Shown here one piece after another: positions 52,301-60,842 of a stretch of DNA of 64,000 nucleotides. The notes under the pieces were generated by a model. It saw only the letters and a list, made by a program, of their open reading frames with translations, was not told the DNA's origin and did not search any database. Each line of letters starts with the position of its first letter. Position 1 is the stretch's first letter. The DNA lies in assembly GCA_963377175.1 (NCBI GenBank), contig CAUJNA010003240.1:208501-272500 (forward strand). Direction: 5' to 3'. Made by a program: the position numbers and the translations under genes. The DNA comes from Effrenium voratum. Lineage: Eukaryota > Sar > Dinophyceae > Suessiales > Symbiodiniaceae.

Positions 52301-55300
52301 GGTCGGACAAAGGACACACGGAAACCCCAGGGGGGACAAGCCCCACCTTCCCCTGGATGCAAGACACCCCGGAAAGACTGAGGTCCAGACTAAGGTGGAC
52401 GCCACGACCGGTGCCGGAGTCGTCGAAGCCGACCCTCATCCTGCTGTACGCTGGGAAGGACGACGCGGGGGCCCTGGATGCCTACCTCCATGCCTACAAC
52501 CCGGCCTTCTCGGAGTACCTTTGGGCAGTGGACATTAGGCGAAAGGGTGGCGATCTTGGACAGGACATGCTGGGAGACGAGCCATACTCTACAATGTGCT
52601 CCATGGCCATGGCGGGTAAGGTCGCCTTTGTGGGGGGCGGCCCCAACTGCAGAACGTGGAGCATTCTCAGATGGTTCCCCAAACCGGGAGGCCCGCCGCC
52701 GGTGAGGGGCAGGGCGGAGCAGACCCTGTGGGGCTTGGAGGACCTGGAGCCCCGGGTAAGGGAGGACACGGACAACAACAGCGTGCTCATGCTCCGACAG
52801 ATGTACCTGACCTCGCTGGCCTACCAAGGACTAGGTCAACGAACGGAGGTGGGCTCCTCCTTCCTGGAGCACCCGATGGACCCAATGGAGTGCAGCAAGC
52901 GCAGCGAGGTGCTCATCGATCTGGGTCACACGGGCCTACATTCAATGGGCGAACGCACTCCACCACTCCCTCATCAAGTTTGACGAGTGCCGCCTGGGCC
53001 AGGTGGTAGTGAAGTCCACGACATTGTCAACGGACCTTCCCCTTCACCATTGGCATGATCTGCGATGCAACCACGGAGCTCACTTCAGGGGGGAAAAGCT
53101 CAACTCCAGTGACCTCAGCCGGTACCCAGAGCAGATGATGCAGGGTCTCGCAGCGGCCATCCTCTGCAGAGCGGGACCCGTCCTGGAGGCGCTGAGGCCG
53201 GGGGGCACGGTGCCCCAAGTGAACCCAACGACCCCCCCGAGGCGGCAGAGGGAACCATCTCCCCGCACGCCGGGGGACAACAAGCGCCAGTCCCTGAGGC
53301 TGAAGGCCGGCCAACAAGCGTTGGCGGGACTAACCTTGGGCTCACGTCCGGTCTCGGCCTCAGACAATCCTGTGAGGTCCGGACACCAACACAGCCGGCG
53401 GGCAGGGAGGTCGAACTACGGGGTGAAACTCTTCCCCTTCAGCCATGGGCACGCCATTGCATGGAGATCTCGGATCGGCCCACCACCCTGCCGATCACGC
53501 ACGACCCAAATCTCTCCGACAAGGTTATGTACCTCCAGATGGCCTTCAAACAGCCTTTTTCTCAGGGAAGCCCTCACTTGGACGGCTGGCCCCGTGGACT
53601 CGGCCATTGTCCAAAGCAGCAGCGATGGGGGCCAAGATCTGTGTCCTCACGTCGCCATGGCCAGGAGTCGCTCTCGTTGGGGGACGGGTCACACCCCTTC
53701 CCGGAGGACCTGCTGGAAGATATCAGGGAGATCCTGGCGCCAGGGGCAGGCCGACCAGCGGAAGGCCAACCCTTCTTCCTGGACATCTTGCACAGCCTGG
53801 CGCTGAACATTCAGGACCCCGACCACCAGTTTCCTCGGGATCTGGAACAAGGGGTCCCACTGGGGGTCACGGACCCACCCCTAGCCTCGCCGGGCATCTG
53901 GCCACTCAAGAAGGAGCTAAAAGGGGAGGAGCCGGAGTCCCCTCAGCGATCAGCTCATCCGTAGCACATTCCTGGAGGAGGTCCCCATGGGCATGGTAGA
54001 TGGCCCTCTCACCAAGGTAGAGGCAGCAGCGCGCTGTGGCTGCAATATGGAGGATCTTTGCCCAGGCCCCCTAGGGCCTCGACGAAGGGGACAAGATCCG
54101 CACCATCTACGATGGCTCGGTGGGCGGGGCCAATGACACCATCAGGAACCAGACGGTGGAAAGGACGACGGCTCCGACGGTGCTGGATGGGGTACAAGCT
54201 CTTCATTGGCTACATGCGGCAGCTGAGGAGGCCTCCCTCTCAGGGTGCCCCCGGCCCCGAGAAGGAGGTCGCTAAACCTCCACCCAAAGGCTGGCAATGG
54301 CCGGAGCCGGGCACCAGGTGGGTGCTGCTCAAGGCGGACGTCACCAAGGCCCACCGGAGAGTGAAGGTCCTCAGGAAGGACTGGCGGTTCCAGGTGGCCT
54401 CACTGGGGGAAGAATGGTGGGTGAACAAGGTAGGCACATACGGCATGGCCAGTGCCCAATCCAAGGGTCCTCTACGCACTTTTCCCTCAAGTGGATTGGA
54501 ACTTCGTCTTTGTGGATGACTTCCTGTGGCTGCTTCGCAGCGAGGGGGCAGTAAACTTGGCGGTGAGGCAACACTCCTGGCCTTGGGCGCCCCGCTTAGC
54601 TGGAAGAAGACACATTTGGCGGAGGTCAACACGTGGCTGGGCTTCGTGGTCCACCCGAACATCCCGCAGGTTCTCATGGCCGCCAACAAACACATCCTGG
54701 TGATGGAGGTCTTGCAGATCATGGTGGAAGGGCAGGCGATGCACTCAAAGGACATCGAGAAGGCCCTGGGCCGCATCCAATGGGCAACTGCTGCATGTCC
54801 GCTGGCGAAGTCGATGCTTCAGCCACTGTGGGCCTGGAAAATGGCCACCACCACGGTGGGGAAACCCCCTAAGGTGGTCAGGATGCTGGCGTTCATGCTG
54901 CGGTTCCTCTTCAACACGCCCTTCGTCCAGTACTCCCCTTACTTGCCGAAGTCCTCTTGGTGGGGTTGCAGCGATGCTAGCGCCTCGGATGAAGGACTGG
55001 CATTTGTGGGAGGCTGGTGCGCCAACAAAATGGAGCCGGAAAAGAAGGAGGTGTACTGGTTCCACGAGCAGATCCACGTGGAGGAGTACCCGTGGGCATT
55101 CAAGAATGGGGATCCCAAGCGGAGGATTGCGGCTCTGGAAATGCTGGGCACGCTCTTCCTCTGTAACATGATCCTCACGCACCAAGGCCCTCTGTCCTCC
55201 CGGGTCCGACTCCCGGTGGGCAGTGACAATCAGGGCAACGTCATGGCGATGCTCAACCTTGGATCCAAGAAGCCCTACACCGCGGCTATCCTGATGGAGC

Positions 55301-58300
55301 TGGTCTTCCTGCTCCACACCCATGGCTGCTCGCTGGCGGCCAACCACGTGCCCCGGGAATTCAACCAGTGGGCCGATGAGCTGACGCACCCAGATTTCTC
55401 TGGGTTCGACCCTTTGCACAGAGTCCCTAAACAGGAACTCTGCGAGGAGTTCATTTTTCTCCCGCGTCTCCTGAATGGAGATGCATTTGATCTTAGCGTG
55501 GGCCCACCCATGCTCCCGTGACCGGAGCCGGTGGGTGACTCACTTCCCCTGGTGGCAGACCCCCCTGTGGCCTGGGTGCCCCGGGCCCCGGCCCAGGGGC
55601 GGGCGCTATCAGTCTGCACACCCGTTCTTCAGTTTTTGAGAGTTTGTGGTGGGTGGCCCATGGGGCCCACCCAGCCGTAGACATCTGACAGGGGAAGATG
55701 AGTCCCTGGCACCAACACATTGCTTGGATAAAAGAGTTATCGCTTGCTTGTGTGGTGCCGTTTGGTTAGCTTACATACACTGAATTAAATTAGCAAGGGG
55801 ATCCGTAGGAGCGGCATGGCATATCATGGCCTTGGTTCCAATGGCTAGTGTTAAACAAATTATTTGTCCGCGAAGAGGCCCAGCTAATGTGAGAAAGGGC
55901 TTGAGATGGATGTGTGTGTGTGTGAGGATCTCTGCAAGCTTGAAATATGTATGCAAGAACGAGTATGTTTAGACAGATGTCTTCACTGCGTCTGTGCAAA
56001 GCCTTTTCCTGACCTCTCTGCAAGGTGTTTTGCGCTCAATCCCTTTTCAAGACCTTTGCACGCTCTCTGCGCAAGAGTTTGGTCTCTGCGAGCTGTTTGA
56101 TCGCAAGGCCGTTTTGCAAAGGATTTTTAAGTGGCTCGTTGCCACTTCTTTGCATGAGAACAGGCACCTGGCAAGGAGTGAGCCCAGCATTGAACCAAGC
56201 TTCACGCTTGCCGCAACAACTTTGCATTGTGCTGCGCGCCCACTGAGCGGCCCCAGAGCCCTCGAAGCGTCCTGGGCTGGGCATAGGAGCTTTTCGAGGG
56301 AGGCTACAACGACATCACCATCCTTAGCCTTTCCTTGGGGGCTGCACGCACCTTCGAGGCCGGCAGATTTCGGACGCTCTGCAAATCTGAGTTCTGCCGA
56401 GCTTTGTTTGGACGCTTCCTTGTCCCAACAGCGCTCCAATCAATGCGTGTGGCTCGTGCTTCCTAGAGGGTTTTGCTGTAGGATTCATGAAGTTTCCCCA
56501 CTGCTATGGTTTCAGTCTATCTTGAAAGCATAGCAACCACAACCCAGTTCCCAGATGGAGAGTTCATGAAGGTTGTGAAGGGCGCGGACCTTCCTTTTGC
56601 AAGGTGAAGCACCAGCCTTGCGCCCTGAACGGCCCTCGCAAGAGCCACAAGGGCCCTGCCGAGACATCCTTCGTGTGCAGGCTGGGTGTGGCGTTCTGCG
56701 TGGGAGTTGGTGCAAGCTCAACTCACAGCACCTTGACAGGTGGTACGACATGTGCGACAAAGCCTGGGTGTAGAGTAGGGCTAGGTCGCTTTCAAATGCT
56801 GAGGTCCCGTTTCTTGGAATGTCAGCCGAAGCGTTGCCCATTACATTGCAATGGTTTGTGTCTTGGACTGGAAACGGCAAGGCCCACGTTCTATATCCCC
56901 AAGCCTGGCCTTGAAATGGGGGCTGTACCTGGATGGCGGGGAGGGTGGCGAGATTGTGGGCAGACAAGCGGCTGTGATGGTAAGGGGTCCTGGCCAGTTT
57001 CAGATGAACATGCCCGGGCTTTTCCTACACGTGAGAACATGACTGTTCGGCTGTCGGTAAGTCAAGCTGCGTTCTTCCCTTCAGGATGCATGTGGCCGCG
57101 AGAACAGGTCTTTCGGGCAGCTTTGCATATACCCAGGATAAGTTCTAATGAGCCCCAAGCAAATCTTGATTTTCCGAGAGGGGGCCAGGGGACATGATGT
57201 AATTTGCTGTTGCCAAAATTCCCAAACCTTCCTAGGCCAGCCAACGAGGAGGGACGTGTAAATTTTGACTTTTTCCAGACACTCTATTCAACCCCGGTGC
57301 AGCAAGTTGCCTCTTTGTTGTCCTTTCCTTGACGCAGGAACGGGGACCTGTGCACCATGGAGGGGAAGTTCCAGCGCCGCTTGGATACAGAGGCGACGGG
57401 CAGAAAGCGCAGAAGCCATGTGTGCCTATGTCAAAAGAGCTGTCTTGTTGGGGATGGTAGGAGGCCATGGGCTCTAAAGAGTTGGGTTTTGAGACACATA
57501 CAGATTCCTATTGAATGGACAGCGACCATGAACCACATAAGGCGTGCCAACCAAGACACCTGTCGTTCTTCTTTTGACTTGGTATGGTTCCAAAGGTTGA
57601 TCCCCATGTCTTTCGCCTGTTCTGTTCAGGGCCCCTATTTCCCCGCTGTTTGGCTATTTTCTGAACATAAATTATTCCGAGCTTACTGGAAAGCTTTTGG
57701 GGCTGTACCATTTGTCAATTTGAGGACCGCTTTCCTCACAAGGTCTTGTAACAAGCCCTGTTCGTGGGGCGGTAGCAACTCTTGGGGGCAAGAGCGGCAC
57801 CCTTCGAATCCCAACGTTTGAACATGTTGAGGGATTTTTGGGAAGACTACTTCAAGGGGAGCCAGAAGGTCGAACTTTCATTTCCCAAGGTGCTTCCCTC
57901 CACCCTCCAGACGTGTTCTTAATCCGAGGCCACTACCTGCATGCTGTGCCCAAGGACCGCGGGAGCATGGCAAAGGCTGGTGTGCAATGTTTGGATATCA
58001 AGAGCTTGCCAGAAAGTTCGGAAGACTTTATTTTTTCAGAAAATAGCCAACAACCAATCAAATGTGCTTGCCAGAAAGTTCGGAAGACTTTATTTTTCAG
58101 AAAATAGCCAACGACCAATCAAATGAAGAAGCCCTGAACAGAACAGGTGAAAGCAATGGGATCAGGCTTTGGAAGGATACCAACTCAAAAGAAGAAAAAC
58201 AAGCTCACCCACAGTGAAGGCCCAATACTCCGGGATTGCCCCGGGCCTATTTGAAAATAGCAGTACTTTATCGAGATATCATGCAGTCATTCTGGGGGCA

Positions 58301-58489
58301 ATCCAAGTGGCTGCGTCAAACCTAGTGGCTGCCACGGCGTGGCTTGGGGCACTTGCTCAGGAGCCATCGGTGAAAGCGCCGAGGATCAACTTGACCTGGA
58401 GATGGATCACCAAGCACAACCAGGTGGATGGATGCCCGCTCTGCGGGCCCGGCAACTCCCGCACTCCATTGACACCTTCCTTGTGCTAA
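49182..58489 (+). CDS. AlkB-family 2-oxoglutarate/Fe(II) dioxygenase, multi-exon
   Basis: AlkB enzymes oxidise methyl groups off nucleic acid bases or proteins using iron and 2-oxoglutarate. Eight exons are visible: 49182-49330, 49408-about 49465, 49846-49893, 50080-50120, 56287-about 56365, 57338-57375, 57929-57954, 58361-58489. In order they give NCTYKYSG, CCNINLYRDGHDSVGWHTDD (iron ligands His and Asp), NDITILSLSLGAARTFE, NGDLCTMEGKFQRHYLHAVP (third iron ligand His) and RINLTWR, the family RxNxTxR signature. Most checked joins are in phase with GC-AG or GA-AG introns. Exons are probably missing between the second and third and between the fifth and sixth. The protein N-terminus is not found. 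The intron 50121-56286 holds a retroelement. All iron and 2-oxoglutarate ligands are kept, so the enzyme may be active. Substrate unknown. Confidence 0.85.
49408..49465 (+). CDS. AlkB exon 2
   Basis: After a 77-base GC-AG intron (acceptor CTCGTAG) the join gives YSG then VAVKPTTEPDFVAEIR. The 3' end is not fixed. Confidence 0.6.
49846..49893 (+). CDS. AlkB exon with NINLY motif, 48 bases
   Basis: Encodes SGLSTQPNCCNINLY between a GTGGCAG acceptor and a GA donor (GAGACT). Joining it to 50080 restores the Arg codon of NLYRDG. Confidence 0.8.
50080..50120 (+). CDS. AlkB exon with HxD iron motif, 41 bases
   Basis: DGHDSVGWHTDDE follows a TCTTAG acceptor. The His and Asp of HTD are the expected iron ligands. 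It ends before GACCGC, a GA donor. Confidence 0.85.
50238..50253 (+). other. Relict dinoflagellate spliced leader
   Basis: GCCATTTTGGCTCAAG matches the last 16 bases of the 22-base dinoflagellate spliced leader exactly. It stands 80 bases before the first ATG of the intronic retroelement, on the same strand. A 16-base match in 64 kb is very unlikely by chance. It marks insertion of a reverse-transcribed, trans-spliced mRNA. Confidence 0.85.
50334..52049 (+). pseudogene. Retroelement gag-like protein, frameshifted
   Basis: The ATG at 50334 opens an acidic N-terminus (MASSATSATSFELIEDQTLT). The frame shifts near 50800 into RDITVEEAVSLFHKFVGKNL. Next comes a zinc ribbon with Cys pairs CKAC and CWVC, then a long charged helix ending near 51610. 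After further shifts near 51620 and 51710 a Lys/Gly-rich linker leads to a CCCH finger, CRDHHLHNKCPGSCGRSH, spaced C-x8-C-x3-C-x3-H. Nucleic-acid packaging is the likely role. Confidence 0.75.
52370..53170 (+). pseudogene. Retroelement methyltransferase-like domain, frameshifted
   Basis: The frame reads TLILLYAGKDDAGALDAYLH, then AVDIRRKGGD, then FVGGGPNCRTWSILRWFP, where the Asn-Cys is at the place of the Pro-Cys catalytic loop of C5 methyltransferases. GSSFLEHPMDP follows, like the ENV-type motif region. After a shift near 52940 it continues TTLSTDLPLHHWHDLRCNHG and SSDLSRYPEQMMQGLAAAI. The proline of the PC pair is Asn, so activity is doubtful even before the shifts. It sits upstream of RT, unlike in the copia element. 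Confidence 0.6.
53690..54560 (+). pseudogene. Retroelement reverse transcriptase, frameshifted and deleted
   Basis: Pieces in three frames: LALNIQDPDHQFPRDLEQGV, then DKIRTIYDGSVGGANDTIRN (54090 on), then TRWVLLKADVTKAHRRVKVL with the first catalytic Asp, KVGTYGMASAQ, then DWNFVFVDDFLWLL with the FVDD pair. The residues expected between GMASAQ and VLYALF are missing, which looks like a deletion of about 30 bases. Confidence 0.75.
54526..55521 (+). CDS. Retroelement RT end and RNase H
   Basis: The longest intact frame of the element, 331 codons, starting within RT. PLSWKKTHLAEVNTWLGFVV is the RT motif after the catalytic pair. RNase H follows with WWGCSDASASDEGLAFVGGW (first Asp), RIAALEMLGTLFL (Glu), LPVGSDNQGNVMAM (Asp) and HVPREFNQWADELTH (last Asp). 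All four acidic positions are present. It ends at TGA 55519-55521. RNase H removes the RNA strand during cDNA synthesis. Confidence 0.8.
   Translation: MAASQRGGSKLGGEATLLALGAPLSWKKTHLAEVNTWLGFVVHPNIPQVLMAANKHILVMEVLQIMVEGQAMHSKDIEKALGRIQWATAACPLAKSMLQPLWAWKMATTTVGKPPKVVRMLAFMLRFLFNTPFVQYSPYLPKSSWWGCSDASASDEGLAFVGGWCANKMEPEKKEVYWFHEQIHVEEYPWAFKNGDPKRRIAALEMLGTLFLCNMILTHQGPLSSRVRLPVGSDNQGNVMAMLNLGSKKPYTAAILMELVFLLHTHGCSLAANHVPREFNQWADELTHPDFSGFDPLHRVPKQELCEEFIFLPRLLNGDAFDLSVGPPMLP
55741..56286. other. Remaining intron, no gene
   Basis: A short TG run near 55913 and nothing else I can call before the next AlkB exon. Confidence 0.4.
56287..56365 (+). CDS. AlkB exon with SLSLGAARTFE motif
   Basis: ELFEGGYNDITILSLSLGAA RTFEAG follows a GCATAG acceptor in phase 0, joining directly to HTDDE. 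The 3' end may be at GAG/GCCGGC or ACG/GCTCTG-like GC donors. Confidence 0.8.
56366..57337. other. Intron, probably hiding one small exon
   Basis: AlkB proteins have some 10-20 residues between RTFE and NGDL; I could not find that exon here. Confidence 0.4.
57338..57375 (+). CDS. AlkB exon NGDLCTMEGKFQ, 38 bases
   Basis: Lies between a GACGCAG acceptor and a GC donor (GCCGCT). It completes the Arg codon of FQRHYL with the next exon. Confidence 0.8.
57565..57694. repeat. Left arm of long inverted repeat
   Basis: About 130 bases that pair, with scattered mismatches, with 58066-58196. CCTGTTCTGTTCAGGGC and TTGGCTATTTTCTGAA are exact shared cores. The microexon at 57929 lies in the loop. Confidence 0.7.
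57929..57954 (+). CDS. AlkB microexon HYLHAVPK, 26 bases
   Basis: Follows an AATCCGAG acceptor and ends before GACCGC, a GA donor, the same hexamer as after the 50080-50120 exon. Carries the third iron-binding His. Confidence 0.75.
58004..58126. repeat. 62-bp tandem duplication
   Basis: 58004-58065 and 58066-58126 are almost identical, differing by one T in a T-run and two other bases. The second copy is the inner part of the right inverted-repeat arm. Confidence 0.9.
58066..58196. repeat. Right arm of long inverted repeat
   Basis: Reverse complement of 57565-57694 over about 130 bases, with mismatches and small gaps. Confidence 0.7.
58361..58489 (+). CDS. AlkB terminal exon with RxNxTxR
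   Basis: EPSVKAPRINLTWRWITKHN then GCPLCG follow a TTGCTCAG acceptor in phase 0; the stop is TAA 58487-58489. The two Arg of RINLTWR bind 2-oxoglutarate in the family. Confidence 0.85.
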   Translation, partial: EPSVKAPRINLTWRWITKHNQVDGCPLCGPGNSRTPLTPSLC

Positions 58490-59712
58490 AGCCAAGAGAG
58501 CCAGCACAGAACTTCTGCCAGCGCCTCCGTCCCGTACCCATGCTGCGGTTCGCAGGTTAGCGAAACCCCGCATACAGACATGCGATCCTTACAATGTGAT
58601 ATGGTTGCCAATGGGGACCATGCACGTTGCCTGGGGCACACTGAGTGACATTGCGAGTTTCGTTGTTGATGCTATTGGGAGCCTGTGTTGTGATGCTATT
58701 GGGAGCCTGCGTTGAAAACCCCCGCACCGCGTGGTCCCGTTTCATTTTCCGCTCCCTCAGCGAGTCCTTGGTGCCAGACCCCCTGTGTGTCAGGCATGTG
58801 CGAGGGATGGCCCGTTCATCATTGAAGCTATGCACGCTGATGCTTGTTGCTTTATAAATAAGTTGTTTGCACCCCAGCCTCAGACACAATGTCGCCGGTT
58901 GATGGATGGAGGTGTGAAACATGAGCTTCGGCCGATTTTAAAGGACATTTTCGCAGTTATACGCACATATGTAGTCAGGGCATTATGACTATGCATCATA
59001 AGGATGTTTAATGCCGTTTTTCCAAGCTGAGGGACTGCAGGGTTGGATGGGTGGGACCCAGATACTTCCACATTGGCATCGTAGGTGGCAAAGAGTCGGG
59101 GAAGCCCTGGCTAGCTTGCCATGCGGCTTGTTGGAATTTGGTTTCAGAGGCCCCATTGTAAGGTTCCAAGTAGGCTTTGAGAAGAGCACTTGTCTACGTT
59201 GGATTGAAGAGAACCCTTGGAGACTTGCGCGTCCGACGCTACGCGCCTACATCCTTCGCACAGGGCTCGCTGAGTCTGTCAAATTGCCAGCGGTACCGCT
59301 CCGGGAGCGGGCGCGAGCAAGGCAGATGTGAGAAAGAACACGCGGCCGCAGGCAAGGTGCCACCCTTCTCATCTGTTTTTTTGCAATGAACGTGGTGACG
59401 GGTTTCTTCCATCCAACTACTGGGGTGGGGCCTGGGTGTTCCGTCCGCCTGTGGGCAATTGTTTTCCCGGTGTATAAGGTGGTGTCCAGGAAATCCAGCC
59501 CACGACATCCCTCGATTCACTCAACTCTTGTTTCCTTTCCCTGCAAATTTGTCCTCCCGACCTGGTTTGGCTGGAGGTGCATCTTGTTTGGAAGGCTGGA
59601 CAACGGGAACTGGGTGACCTTGGCCCTAGAAGCCACAAGAGCAAGAACACCTAAGTATTTTGTGAGTCAAACGCTCACCGGATGCCACTGGTGAGGGAGG
59701 CTCCATCCACAG
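58490..59712. other. No gene supported
   Basis: GATGCTATTGGGAGCCTG is repeated twice near 58670-58710. Frames at 59010-59390 are open but ambiguous. Confidence 0.35.
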
Positions 59713-59783
59713 GAGCGGGGCGCCTCAGAGCTGCAGAGTCTGACAGAGGGGGAGACGCTGCAGCGCCTCGCGCGCCATTGCAG
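59713..59783 (+). CDS. Candidate exon
   Basis: ERGASELQSLTEGETLQRLA RHC lies between a CCACAG acceptor and a GC donor; 23 codons plus two bases. Family unknown. Confidence 0.45.
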
Positions 59784-60520
59784 GCGCGCTCTGATGCCTG
59801 TGATTCGTGCGGGTTTCGTCACGGGGTGTTCCCAAACCGGCCTCATATTGTGTTTGTTTGCTGGGGTTGTCTCAGAATCGGAGTTGGAACTCCCAACATG
59901 AGTTGCTTCCCTTTGGTCCCCTTCGAATGAACCCGAAAAGAGGGACCCCAAAAACAGACACGCCCAACCAATTCAATCATTTGGTATCTGCTCGCGAGCA
60001 TGTATTGAATAATAGTCTATATGTTCTCGGTGTTCCATGTTTTTGTAAGAAGCCAGGGGCTTGTAACATCGGACAAATGCATGACGCTCTGGGGTAACCA
60101 GCAAATGGAGTCTGGTTGGAGGGTGGCATCATGTTTGGCACACGCCTCACGAGGATCATCCTCAGAAGAAGGCCCACAAGAAGCAGCGTGAGGTTTCCGC
60201 AAGCGACAAACCAAGACCAAATCCGCAGGCACAAACACTGCAAACCATATGTGGCTGCGTCAGAATTTGGCCCAATCATGTCTCTCGCGCTGGCTTCTTT
60301 GTGGAAGCCACCGAAATGGCACATGGCCACTCCGGCATCAGGGCTAAGAGAAGGGCACTTGAAACCTCAGACCCTAAGGAAGCACAAGCTCAAACAGAAT
60401 GCCAGGGAGCGGGGTAGCTCCTTGCCAGGCAGATGTGGCATCAGTTGCCCAGTCCCCGGCAGCACCTTGCCTGCAGCTTTTGATTTTTGCACTCACTCCA
60501 CATCCCCTCCCCCCAACAAA
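59784..60520. other. No gene supported
   Basis: A 153-codon frame at 60116-60577 has no motif and runs into the microsatellite, so I do not call it. Confidence 0.35.
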
Positions 60521-60524
60521 GCAC

Positions 60525-60775
60525 AAAAGCACACAAGCACAAAGACACGAAGACAAAAGAGACACACCCGAACATAACACATAAACACACGAACCCAAAC
60601 ACAAAAGCACACAAACACAAACAAGAGCATGCAAATAGAAGCACACACACACACTAACACTACCACCGACACTGACACTGACACTAACACTAACACAAAC
60701 ACTAACACTAAACTAACACTAACACACATACAAACAAACACAAACAAGCAAACAAACACCCACCCACCCACCCCA

Positions 60776-60834
<59 letters not shown>

Positions 60835-60842
60835 CCACGCTC
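60525..60842. repeat. Compound ACACAA/CTAACA/CACG microsatellite
   Basis: ACAC-rich variants, then ACTGAC and ACTAAC units, then about 15 uninterrupted CACG copies ending near 60836. Confidence 0.95.

Larger units (their letters stand above)
50238..55740 (+). mobile_element. Decayed non-copia retroelement inside AlkB intron
   Basis: A sense-strand element: leader remnant, 80-base 5' UTR, gag-like protein with zinc fingers, methyltransferase-like domain, reverse transcriptase, RNase H. The coding frame changes about eight times and part of RT is missing, so this copy is dead. No integrase, tyrosine recombinase, endonuclease, LTR or poly-A tail is visible. The 3' end is set only by loss of coding sequence and is approximate. 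The RT (LKADVTKAHRRV, FVFVDDF) and RNase H (GCSDAS, GSDNQGN) resemble elements abundant in Symbiodiniaceae that I cannot place in a named superfamily. Confidence 0.85.

Noticed and set aside
58339..58560. 73-codon plus frame overlapping the last AlkB exon
   Set aside because: The overlapping frame with RINLTWR and a matching acceptor phase is far better supported.
60775..60836. CACG run considered as telomeric repeat
   Set aside because: The unit is not a telomere type such as TTTAGGG and it lies inside a compound microsatellite.
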